Below, piece after piece: positions 16,398-24,344 of a stretch of DNA of 64,000 bases (position 1 is the first letter of the stretch; the number at the start of each line of letters is the position of its first letter). The DNA comes from Ruegeria_B marisflavi (GTDB lineage: Bacteria > Pseudomonadota > Alphaproteobacteria > Rhodobacterales > Rhodobacteraceae): the NCBI RefSeq assembly GCF_025673445.1, contig NZ_JAOVQN010000006.1, forward strand, positions 120,543-184,542, given 5' to 3'. A program made the position numbers and the translations under genes. The notes below the pieces were generated by a model. That model saw only the letters and a program-made list of their open reading frames with translations. It made no database searches and was not told the origin of the DNA.

Positions 16398-17714
16398 ATG
16401 ACCGAAACGCGCGACAGATTTGCCCTGATCGGGGCAGGTCCGATGGGGCTGGCCATGGCAAAGGTGATGCTGGAACAGGGCATCGCCTTTGACGGGTTCG
16501 AGCTGCATTCGGATGTGGGCGGGCTTTGGGACATCGACGGGCCGCGCTCGACCATGTACGACACCGCGCATCTGATCTCCTCCAAGCGGATGACCGAATT
16601 CGCCGATTTCCCGATGGAGGATGGGGTTGCCGAATACCCCTCGCACCGGGAGCTGAAGCGGTACTTCAACTCCTTTGCCGACCATTTCGGGCTGCGCGAG
16701 CATTACCGGTTCGGGGCCGAGGTGCTGCGGTGTGAGCCGCTGGGTGGGCCGGGTGACGGATGGCGTGTCACATGGCGCGACGCAGAGGGGGAGCAGGCGA
16801 GCACCTATGCCGGGGTGATGATCGCCAATGGCACGCTGTCAGAACCCAACATGCCGGAATTCAAGGGAAAATTTGACGGCGAACTGATCCATTCCTCGAC
16901 CTACCGGCATCCCTCGCAATTCGACGGCAAGCGGGTGCTGATCGTGGGCGCGGGCAATTCCGGCTGTGACATCGCGGTGGATGCGATCCATCACGGGGTG
17001 ATGTGCGACCTGTCGATGCGGCGCGGATACTATTTTGTACCGAAATATGTCTTTGGCAAACCAGCCGATACGCTGGGCGGCATGATCAAGCTGCCGATGT
17101 GGCTGAAACGGCGGGTCGACGGGATGATCCTGAAATGGTTCGTGGGCGATCCGCAGAAATATGGATTTCCCAAGCCCGACTACCAGCTTTACGAAAGCCA
17201 CCCGGTGGTCAACTCGCTGGTTTTGTACCACGCCGGACACGGAGATTTGCGGATTCGTACCGACATCGAGCGGCTGAATGACCGTTTTGTACACTTCACC
17301 GACGGCAGCAAGGAGGAGTACGATATGATCCTCGCCGCCACCGGATACAAGCTGCATTACCCGTTCATCGACCGCGACCTGCTGAACTGGCAGGGCGATG
17401 CGCCGCATCTTTACCTCAATGCGATGCATCCCGAGCGCGACGACCTCTTTGTTCTGGGTATGGTCGAGGCCAGCGGGCTGGGCTGGCAGGGCCGGCATGA
17501 ACAGGCCGAGATGGTGGCCCGCTATATCACTGGGTTGCGCAGGGGCAGCGCAGCGGCGACAGAGCTTAAAGCGGCCAAGGCGGCAGGGTTCGAACGGGCG
17601 ACCGGCGGCATGAACTACCTCAAGCTGGCGCGCATGGCCTATTACGTGGACAAGGCCACCTATCGCGGCGCGGTCACCGGCTGGATCAAACGGCTGAGGG
17701 AGGCGCGGGCATGA
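16398..17714 (+). CDS. Flavin-containing monooxygenase
   Basis: A 438-residue class B flavoprotein monooxygenase using FAD and NADPH. The FAD site GAGPMG is at 12-17, the NADPH site GAGNSG at 184-189, and ATGY at 314-317. Between them is FDGELIHSSTY (159-169), which fits the FMO fingerprint FxGxxxHxxxY better than the Baeyer-Villiger form ending in W. Substrates of such enzymes include amines, sulfides and some ketones. It heads an operon in which each following gene overlaps the last by 4 bases, and it is divergent from a TetR gene. Confidence 0.92.
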   Translation: MTETRDRFALIGAGPMGLAMAKVMLEQGIAFDGFELHSDVGGLWDIDGPRSTMYDTAHLISSKRMTEFADFPMEDGVAEYPSHRELKRYFNSFADHFGLREHYRFGAEVLRCEPLGGPGDGWRVTWRDAEGEQASTYAGVMIANGTLSEPNMPEFKGKFDGELIHSSTYRHPSQFDGKRVLIVGAGNSGCDIAVDAIHHGVMCDLSMRRGYYFVPKYVFGKPADTLGGMIKLPMWLKRRVDGMILKWFVGDPQKYGFPKPDYQLYESHPVVNSLVLYHAGHGDLRIRTDIERLNDRFVHFTDGSKEEYDMILAATGYKLHYPFIDRDLLNWQGDAPHLYLNAMHPERDDLFVLGMVEASGLGWQGRHEQAEMVARYITGLRRGSAAATELKAAKAAGFERATGGMNYLKLARMAYYVDKATYRGAVTGWIKRLREARA

Positions 17715-18613
17715 CCGGCATCGACGATATCCTGCTGAATTTCTCGCCAGCCTCGCTGATGCTGCTGAACGCGATTCTGGCGGTGGTGATGTTCTCCATC
17801 GCCATCGACCTGACGGTCGAGGATTTCCGCCGCCTGTCGCGCGGGCCGAAACCGGTGCTGGTGGGGCTCTTCTCGCAATTCGTGGTGCTGCCGGTGCTGA
17901 CGTTCGCGCTGGTCTGGGTGACCACGCCGCGCCCGTCCATCGCGCTGGGCCTCATTCTGGTGGCGGCTTGTCCGGGCGGCAATATCTCGAACTTCATCAC
18001 CCATCGGGCGGGTGGCAATGCGGCGCTGTCGGTGTCGATGACTGCCTTCGCCACCGTTGGCGCCATTATCATGACCCCCGCCAATATCGCGCTGTGGGGG
18101 AGCCTGTATCCGCCCACCCGCGCCATCCTGCAAGAGACCCGTATCGACCCGGTGCAGATCGCCATCACCGTTGGGCTGATGCTGATCCTGCCGCTGATCC
18201 TGGGGGTTGTGCTGAACATGCGCCGCCCCTCGCTGACCGCGCGGCTTCGGCGGCCTCTGCAACTGATCTCGATGGGGATATTCATCGCGTTCATCATACT
18301 CGCTCTGGCTGCGAACTGGGGGTTCTTCCTGAGTTTCGCCGGAGCTGTCGCCGGGCTTGTGATCGTTCACAATGCCCTGGCCCTGGGGGGCGGCTGGGTT
18401 GTGGCCACTCTGACCCGGCTGTCCCCTTATGACCGGCGCGCGGTGACGATTGAAACCGGTATCCAGAACTCGGGCCTTGGACTGGTGTTGATCTTTGCCT
18501 TTTTTCAGGGGCTGGGCGGCATGGCAGTGGCGGCGGCCTTCTGGGGGATCTGGCACGCGATCTCGGGCCTTGGGCTGGCCATGCTCATGTCGCGAACCGA
18601 GGCCAGGCGATGA
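17711..18613 (+). CDS. BASS-family (bile acid:sodium symporter-like) transporter
   Basis: A 300-residue integral membrane protein with about eight to ten hydrophobic helices. Two signature motifs of the SBF/BASS family are present: ACPGGNISNF near residue 90, and ETGIQNSGL near residue 254, which form the sodium-binding crossover helices in known structures. Family members import organic anions with sodium. The start overlaps the monooxygenase stop by 4 bases, so the two are translationally coupled. It probably brings in the substrate, or a precursor, of the operon enzymes. Confidence 0.9.
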   Translation: MTGIDDILLNFSPASLMLLNAILAVVMFSIAIDLTVEDFRRLSRGPKPVLVGLFSQFVVLPVLTFALVWVTTPRPSIALGLILVAACPGGNISNFITHRAGGNAALSVSMTAFATVGAIIMTPANIALWGSLYPPTRAILQETRIDPVQIAITVGLMLILPLILGVVLNMRRPSLTARLRRPLQLISMGIFIAFIILALAANWGFFLSFAGAVAGLVIVHNALALGGGWVVATLTRLSPYDRRAVTIETGIQNSGLGLVLIFAFFQGLGGMAVAAAFWGIWHAISGLGLAMLMSRTEARR

Positions 18614-19536
18614 GCCGCATCCTGATCACCGGCGCGGCGGGCATGGTGGGACAGGCGCTGTTGGCCGAACTGTCGGGCCAGCAGGTCTTTGCCACCGATC
18701 TTGCGCGGCCCGATCCGCTGCCCGAGGGGGCGGTCTATTTCAAGATGGATGTGACGGGGGGTGATCCTGACCGGGTCATTGCCAAGGTGCGGCCGGATGT
18801 GGTGATCCACCTCGCCTCTATCGTGACGCCGGGTGTGGCGCGCGAGGTCGCGCATCGCGTCGATGTGGGCGGCACACGGGCGGTTCTGGATGCCTGCCTG
18901 GCGCATGGGGTGCGGCGGCTGGTGGTGACCTCGTCGGGCGCGGCTTACGGATACCATGCCGACAATCCGGTTCCGCTGCGCGAAAGCGACCCACTGCGCG
19001 GCAACCCCGAGTTCCCCTATGCCGATCACAAACGGCAGGTTGAGGAGATGTTGGCCGAGGCGCGTCGGGATGCGCCTCAGCTGGAACAGGTGGTGCTCCG
19101 CGTGGGCACGGTTCTGGGCAAGGGGACCGAGAACCAGATCACCGCCCTGTTCCGCAAGCCCCGTCTGTTGGCGGTGCTTGGGTCGGAAAGCCCGTTTGTC
19201 TTTATCTGGACCCGCGATCTGGCCCGTATTCTGGCCCGGGCGGCGGGCGATGGACCTGCGGGTATCTACAACGTTGCGGGCGACGGGGTGATGGGGGTCA
19301 GTGACCTTGCACGCGCCATGGGCAAGCCGGTGCAGCGTCTGCCTGCACTGGCGGTAAAGGCGGCACTTGCGCTGGCGCGCCCGCTGGGCCTGTCGCGCTA
19401 TGGACCCGAACAGGTGCGCTTCCTGCAATACCGCCCGGTGCTGGCCAATGACGCGCTGAAACAGGTGTTCGGCTATGTGCCCGAGCTGACCAGCGCCGAG
19501 GTCTTCGACCTCTGGCGGCGCGAGGCGGGGCTGTGA
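18610..19536 (+). CDS. NAD-dependent epimerase/dehydratase family protein
   Basis: A 308-residue extended short-chain dehydrogenase. The N-terminal Rossmann motif TGAAGMVG is at 7-14, followed by VIHLAS, the catalytic serines at 108-109 (VVTSSG), and Tyr137-x-x-x-Lys141 (YADHK). The active site is complete. Many relatives act on nucleotide sugars, but this operon shows no sugar genes, so a non-sugar substrate, as in 3-beta-hydroxysteroid-type members, is equally possible. It overlaps both neighbours by 4 bases. Confidence 0.88.
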   Translation: MSRILITGAAGMVGQALLAELSGQQVFATDLARPDPLPEGAVYFKMDVTGGDPDRVIAKVRPDVVIHLASIVTPGVAREVAHRVDVGGTRAVLDACLAHGVRRLVVTSSGAAYGYHADNPVPLRESDPLRGNPEFPYADHKRQVEEMLAEARRDAPQLEQVVLRVGTVLGKGTENQITALFRKPRLLAVLGSESPFVFIWTRDLARILARAAGDGPAGIYNVAGDGVMGVSDLARAMGKPVQRLPALAVKAALALARPLGLSRYGPEQVRFLQYRPVLANDALKQVFGYVPELTSAEVFDLWRREAGL

Positions 19537-20288
19537 AGCGCGCGGTGATCTCAGGGGGAGCTGGCGGGCTGGGTCGGGCGCTGTCGGATGCGCTGCAAGC
19601 GCGCGGCTGGCATGTAACGCTGCTCGACCGCGATATCTCGACCATCGAGCCCGGCGAGACCCAGCGGGTCATTCAATGCGACCTGACCGACCCCGGTCAA
19701 CTGGCCGCGGCCTGCGCCCTTGCCGTCGGCCCGCAAGGGGTGGACCTAGCTGTCTACAATGCGGGCATCACTCAGATCGGCCTGTTTGCCGATGGCGACG
19801 AAGCCAGCCACCGCCGGGTGTTCGAGATCAACTACTTCGCTGCCGTGAACATGACCCGCGCCCTGCTCGACCCGGTGCGGCAGGCGCGCGGCACCCATCT
19901 GGCGATCTCTTCTGTGGCGGGGTTTGCGCCGCTTTATAGCCGCACATCCTATGCCGCGTCGAAACACGCTCTGGAGGGGTTTTTCAAATCGTTGCGGTCC
20001 GAGGAGCGCGCGCATGGCGTGCGGGTACAGATCGCGGCTCCCTCGTTTGTGGCCACCAATCTGGGCAATGCGGAGGCGCAGCCCGATGGCATCGCACGGC
20101 CGGGGTCTGCCACCGACGGGATGGATTACATGACGCCCGAGGCTGCGGCGGCCACCATCCTACACGGCCTCGACCGCGGGCGTGACATGATCCCGGTGGG
20201 TCGGGTGGCACAGCTGGCCTGGTGGATCAACCGGCTGTCGCCGGGTCTTTATCAGCGCCTGATGGAACGCAATATCGGGCGCGGGTGA
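19533..20288 (+). CDS. Short-chain dehydrogenase/reductase
   Basis: A 251-residue classical-type SDR beginning with GTG inside the stop of the previous gene. The cofactor motif GGAGGLG is at 8-14 and NAG at 76-78. The catalytic triad is Ser127, Tyr140 and Lys144 (YAASK). The lack of a terminal membrane segment suggests a soluble enzyme. It is the last gene of the monooxygenase operon and may oxidise or reduce a pathway intermediate. Confidence 0.88.
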   Translation: MKRAVISGGAGGLGRALSDALQARGWHVTLLDRDISTIEPGETQRVIQCDLTDPGQLAAACALAVGPQGVDLAVYNAGITQIGLFADGDEASHRRVFEINYFAAVNMTRALLDPVRQARGTHLAISSVAGFAPLYSRTSYAASKHALEGFFKSLRSEERAHGVRVQIAAPSFVATNLGNAEAQPDGIARPGSATDGMDYMTPEAAAATILHGLDRGRDMIPVGRVAQLAWWINRLSPGLYQRLMERNIGRG

Positions 20289-20308
20289 GATTTTTTCCGG
20301 CACACCCC

Positions 20309-20336
20309 TTGACCTTCCCGTGACTGGAAGCCCCAT
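20309..20336 (+). promoter_or_regulatory. CueR-type operator and promoter of copA
   Basis: A TTGACC -35 element overlaps an inverted repeat of CTTCC and GGAAG with a 7-base centre (20314-20330). This is the layout of MerR-family copper promoters, where the dyad fills an over-long spacer. The -10 element is not clear. It precedes copA and its co-transcribed regulator cueR. Confidence 0.65.
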
Positions 20337-20369
20337 CTGGAGGGTGACCAGAGGACAAGGACGAGTCGC

Positions 20370-22865
20370 ATGTCAGCACAAACCACATCGCTGAAGATCA
20401 CCGGCATGAGCTGTGCCGGCTGCGTGGGCCGGGTGGAACGCGCCTTGCAGGCGGTTCCGGGCGTGGCCGAAGCGAGCGTCAATTTCGCCAACCGGACGGC
20501 GCAAATCACGCATGAGGGGCCGGTGGCCGATCTGACCCAGGCCGCCGCCAAGGCAGGCTATCCTGCGGAACTGACCGAGGCGGTTCTGGATGTCGAGGGG
20601 CTGAACTGCGCCTCGTGCGTGGGCCGGGTCGAGCGGGCGCTGAACGCGGCAACCGGCGTGGTCGAGGCGCAGGTGAACCTGGCCAATCGCAGCGCGCGGG
20701 TGACCTATGCCATGGGCGCGACCGATCCGGTCGCGCTGGCCGCGGTATCGACAGCGGCGGGATATGCCGCGCGTCCGCATGCCGAGGCCGGGGATGATGC
20801 GCCGGCGCATGATCACGCACAGGCGGAAATCGCCGAGTTGCAGCGCAGTACGCTGTTTGCGGCCGCGCTGGCACTGCCGGTGTTCCTGCTGGAGATGGGC
20901 GGCCATGTGATCCCGGCCTTTCACCATTGGATCGCGGGAACGATCGGGATGTACACCAGCCAGCTGATCCAGTTCGCGCTGACCACCGTTCTGCTGTTCG
21001 GGCCGGGGCGCGTGTTCTATGCGCGGGGCATCCCCGCCCTGCTGCGCGGCGCACCCGACATGAACGCGCTGGTGGCTTTGGGCACGGGGGCCGCCTATGG
21101 CTTCTCGGTGGTGGCAACCTTTGCCCCCGGCCTGCTGCCTGCGGGAACCGCCAATGTCTATTTCGAGGCCGCCGCCGTCATCGTTGTGCTGATCCTGCTG
21201 GGCCGCTGGCTGGAGGCGCGGGCGCGCGGGCGCACTGGCGCCGCAATCGAGGCGCTGGTGGGGCTGCAACCCCGCCATGCGCGCGTCGAGCGTAATGGAC
21301 AGGCGGTCGAGGTTGACATCGCCGACATTCAAACGGGCGACACACTGATCATCCGACCCGGTGAACGCATCCCGGCGGATGCGGTGGTGCAGGACGGACA
21401 AAGCCATGTTGACGAGAGCATGATTACCGGCGAGCCGGTGCCGGTCGCCAAGGCGGCGGGCGATACACTGGTGGGCGGCACCGTGAACACGGCAGGTGCC
21501 CTGCGGGCGCGGGCCGAAAAGGTGGGCGCCGACACGGTGCTGGCCCAGATCATCCGCATGGTGGAACAGGCACAGGGCGCCAAGCTGCCGATCCAGTCTA
21601 TGGTGGACCGGATCACCCTGTGGTTTGTCCCCATCGTGATGGGGATCGCCGCGCTGACCGTGTTGGTCTGGCTGGCCTTTGGCCCCTCGCCCGCACTGGG
21701 TCATGCCCTTGTCGCCGGTGTTGCGGTGCTGATCATCGCCTGTCCCTGTGCCATGGGACTTGCCACCCCGACCTCGATCATGGTCGGCACGGGCCGGGCC
21801 GCCGAACTGGGCGTGCTGTTCCGCAAGGGCGACGCGCTGCAACGGCTGCAAGAGGCGCGCGTCATCGCCTTTGACAAGACCGGCACGCTGACGCTGGGCC
21901 GGCCTGAACTGACCCACCTGACCCCTGCCCAAGGGTTCGACCGTGATGGCGTGCTGCGTCTGGCGGCAGCGGTCGAGGCGCACTCGGAACACCCGATTGC
22001 CTCGGCCATTGCCCGCGCGGCCAAGGGCGGCGTGCCTGCGGTGGACGGGTTCCAGAGCCTGACCGGGCTGGGCGCCCGCGCCGTGGTCGAGGGCCAGGAC
22101 GTGCTGGTCGGCGCCGACCGGCTGTTCGCCCGCGAAGGTATCGACCTGGGCCCGCTGGCCGAGATCGGGGCGGGTTGGGCCGCCGAGGGCAAGACACCGC
22201 TTTATGCCTCGGTCGGAGGGCGTGCGGCGGCGGTGCTGGCGGTCTCGGACCCGGTGAAACCCGGCACGGCCGAGGCGATCGAGCGGTTTCACCAGATGGG
22301 GCTGACGGTTGCCATGATCACCGGCGACAACACTCGCACGGCACAGGCGCTGGCGGCGAAACTGGGGATCGACGCGGTCACCGCCGAGGTGATGCCCGAA
22401 GGCAAGGTCGCGGCGCTGGATGCGCTGCGGGGGGATCATGGCGCGCTGGCCTTTGTCGGCGACGGCATCAATGACGCCCCCGCCTTGGCCCATGCCGATA
22501 CCGGCATTGCGGTTGGCACCGGCACCGATGTAGCCATCGAGGCCGCCGATGTGGTGCTGATGTCGGGCGATTTGCGCGGGGTGGCCAACGCGCTGGAGGT
22601 CAGCCGCGCCACCATGGGCAACATCCGCCAGAACCTGGGCTGGGCCTTTGGCTATAACGTGCTGCTGATCCCGGTGGCAGCAGGCGTGCTCTATCCGTTT
22701 GGCGGGCCGATGCTGTCACCAGTGCTGGCGGCGGGTGCGATGGCCTTGTCGAGCGTCTTTGTCGTCACCAACGCCTTGCGTCTGCGGCGGGTGCGGGCCG
22801 CGTTGCCTGCCACGCGGCAGGCCGCGACCCAGACCCCAGCAGCGACCCCTGCCCCGGCGGAATGA
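20370..22865 (+). CDS. copA: Copper-exporting P1B-type ATPase
   Basis: An 831-residue P1B-1 ATPase that pumps Cu(I) out of the cytoplasm. Two N-terminal heavy-metal domains carry GMSCAGC (Cys15, Cys18) and GLNCASC (Cys80, Cys83). The transport motif CPC is at 458-460 and the phosphorylated Asp502 is in DKTGT. MVGTGRAAELG, HSEHPIASAI (nucleotide domain) and GDGINDAPALA (hinge) complete the pattern. A CueR-type promoter lies upstream and cueR is 10 bases downstream, so copper induces both. Confidence 0.96.
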   Translation: MSAQTTSLKITGMSCAGCVGRVERALQAVPGVAEASVNFANRTAQITHEGPVADLTQAAAKAGYPAELTEAVLDVEGLNCASCVGRVERALNAATGVVEAQVNLANRSARVTYAMGATDPVALAAVSTAAGYAARPHAEAGDDAPAHDHAQAEIAELQRSTLFAAALALPVFLLEMGGHVIPAFHHWIAGTIGMYTSQLIQFALTTVLLFGPGRVFYARGIPALLRGAPDMNALVALGTGAAYGFSVVATFAPGLLPAGTANVYFEAAAVIVVLILLGRWLEARARGRTGAAIEALVGLQPRHARVERNGQAVEVDIADIQTGDTLIIRPGERIPADAVVQDGQSHVDESMITGEPVPVAKAAGDTLVGGTVNTAGALRARAEKVGADTVLAQIIRMVEQAQGAKLPIQSMVDRITLWFVPIVMGIAALTVLVWLAFGPSPALGHALVAGVAVLIIACPCAMGLATPTSIMVGTGRAAELGVLFRKGDALQRLQEARVIAFDKTGTLTLGRPELTHLTPAQGFDRDGVLRLAAAVEAHSEHPIASAIARAAKGGVPAVDGFQSLTGLGARAVVEGQDVLVGADRLFAREGIDLGPLAEIGAGWAAEGKTPLYASVGGRAAAVLAVSDPVKPGTAEAIERFHQMGLTVAMITGDNTRTAQALAAKLGIDAVTAEVMPEGKVAALDALRGDHGALAFVGDGINDAPALAHADTGIAVGTGTDVAIEAADVVLMSGDLRGVANALEVSRATMGNIRQNLGWAFGYNVLLIPVAAGVLYPFGGPMLSPVLAAGAMALSSVFVVTNALRLRRVRAALPATRQAATQTPAATPAPAE

Positions 22866-22875
22866 GGAGACTGGC

Positions 22876-23265
22876 ATGAACATCGGAGATGTTGCGACCC
22901 GCAGCGGCCTGCCGGCCAAGACCATCCGCTATTACGAGGATATCGGCCTGATCGCGCCGCAGCGCGACCTGAACGGATACCGCAGGTTCCGTGAACGGGA
23001 CCTGCACAAGCTGAATTTCCTGGGTCGGGCCCGGGCGCTGGGGTTCACCATCGAAGACTGCCGCACCCTGCTTGCACTGTACGAGGATCAGAGCCGCGCC
23101 AGCGCCGATGTCAAACAGGTGGCACGCGATCACCTGGTCCGGATCGAGACCAAACTCGCCGATCTGATCGCCATGCGCGAGACGCTGACGGAACTGGTCG
23201 ATGCCTGCGCGGGCGATCAGCGACCCGATTGCCCGATCCTGCGCGATCTGGGCGGGGAAAGCTGA
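22876..23265 (+). CDS. cueR: Cu(I)-responsive MerR-family regulator
   Basis: A 129-residue MerR protein: winged helix at 1-70 (MNIGDVATRSGLPAKTIRYY), a dimer coiled coil, and the metal loop Cys111-x7-Cys119 followed by PIL, the pattern of Cu(I) sensors of the CueR type. The start at MNIGDVA follows GAGGAGA. It lies just after copA, so it belongs to the operon that it is expected to activate through the dyad upstream of copA. Confidence 0.94.
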   Translation: MNIGDVATRSGLPAKTIRYYEDIGLIAPQRDLNGYRRFRERDLHKLNFLGRARALGFTIEDCRTLLALYEDQSRASADVKQVARDHLVRIETKLADLIAMRETLTELVDACAGDQRPDCPILRDLGGES

Positions 23266-23357
23266 CGCGCGGGGTTGCCCTTTGACCTGCGTTTTGCTTT
23301 GTCTCTCGGGGATATCCCGGACGGGGGGAGCCGCCGGGCAACAGAGAGGATCCGGAC

Positions 23358-24230
23358 ATGGCAAAAGTTGCATTCCTTGGCCTGGGAGTTATGGGCTATC
23401 CGATGGCGGGGCACCTGAAGGCCGCCGGTCATGAGGTGACCGTCTATAACCGCACCGCGGCGAAGTCGGAGAAATGGGTGACCCAGCATGGCGGTGCGAT
23501 GGCCGCGACGCCGCGCGAGGCCGCCGAGGGCGCCGAATTCGTGATGGCCTGTGTCGGCAACGATGACGATCTGCGCGGCGTCTGCAACGGGCCGGATGGC
23601 GCGCTGGCGGGCATGGCCGCGGGCAGCGTGTTTGTCGACCATACGACGGTGTCGGCCAAGGTCACCCGCGAACTTTATGCCGCCGCCAAGGCGGGCGGCG
23701 CGAGCTTTGTCGACGCGCCTGTCTCAGGCGGTCAGGCCGGGGCCGAGAACGGGGTTCTGTCGGTGATGTGCGGCGGCGACCAGGCCGAGTATGATCGCGC
23801 CGAACCGGTGATCGCCGCTTATGCCCGCATCTGCCGCCGCATCGGCGAGAGCGGTGCCGGACAAGTCACCAAGATGTGCAACCAGATCGCCATCGCGGGT
23901 CTGGTGCAGGGCCTCGCGGAATCGCTGCATTTCGCTGAGAAGGCCGGTTTGGACGGGCGCGCGGTGGTCGAGGTGATCAGCCAGGGCGCCGCTGGCAGCT
24001 GGCAGATGGCCAACCGGTACGAGACCATGCTGGACGACCACTGGACCCATGGCTTTGCGGTCGACTGGATGCGCAAGGATCTGGGCATCTGCCTGGACAC
24101 CGCCGACGAGACCGGCGCCAGCCTGCCGGTTACGGCGCTGGTCGACCAGTTCTACAAGGATGTGCAAAAGATGGGCGGCGGGCGCTGGGACACCTCGAGC
24201 CTGCTGGCGCGGTTGCGCAAGCTGGGCTGA
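23358..24230 (+). CDS. Beta-hydroxyacid dehydrogenase (3-hydroxyisobutyrate dehydrogenase family)
   Basis: A 290-residue NAD(P)-dependent enzyme of the HIBADH / tartronate semialdehyde reductase / GLYR1 family. The cofactor loop GLGVMG is at 8-13, the substrate loop DAPVSGG at 119-125, and the catalytic lysine is Lys172 in GAGQVTKMCNQ. Members oxidise small 3-hydroxy acids or reduce their semialdehydes, and the exact substrate is not clear here. AGAGAGGA precedes the ATG. It stands 92 bases after cueR and is followed by a three-hairpin intergenic repeat. Confidence 0.9.
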   Translation: MAKVAFLGLGVMGYPMAGHLKAAGHEVTVYNRTAAKSEKWVTQHGGAMAATPREAAEGAEFVMACVGNDDDLRGVCNGPDGALAGMAAGSVFVDHTTVSAKVTRELYAAAKAGGASFVDAPVSGGQAGAENGVLSVMCGGDQAEYDRAEPVIAAYARICRRIGESGAGQVTKMCNQIAIAGLVQGLAESLHFAEKAGLDGRAVVEVISQGAAGSWQMANRYETMLDDHWTHGFAVDWMRKDLGICLDTADETGASLPVTALVDQFYKDVQKMGGGRWDTSSLLARLRKLG

Positions 24231-24236
24231 GGCAAA

Positions 24237-24285
24237 GGGGGCGCTGCCCCCGTCCCCTGCGGGGACTCCCCCGGAGTATTTTTGG
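24237..24285 (+). repeat. Three-hairpin intergenic element ending in a T-run
   Basis: Three short hairpins follow each other: GGGGGC/GCCCCC, GTCCCC/GGGGAC and ACTCC/GGAGT, each with a 3-base loop, then ATTTTTGG. The last two share two bases, so they may be alternatives. From memory, sequences of this form ending CCCCGGAGTATTTTTGGCGAAATGAA recur between genes of Rhodobacterales. It can act as a terminator for the dehydrogenase gene. Confidence 0.6.
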
Positions 24286-24344
24286 CGAAATGAAGAACCG
24301 GGGGGCAATGGCCGCCTCGGCACGAAGGTGATGGGAGACCGGCG

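Noticed and set aside
20373..22493. A 706-residue reverse frame opposite copA
   Set aside because: Antisense shadow of copA. It has no family features and no start signal.
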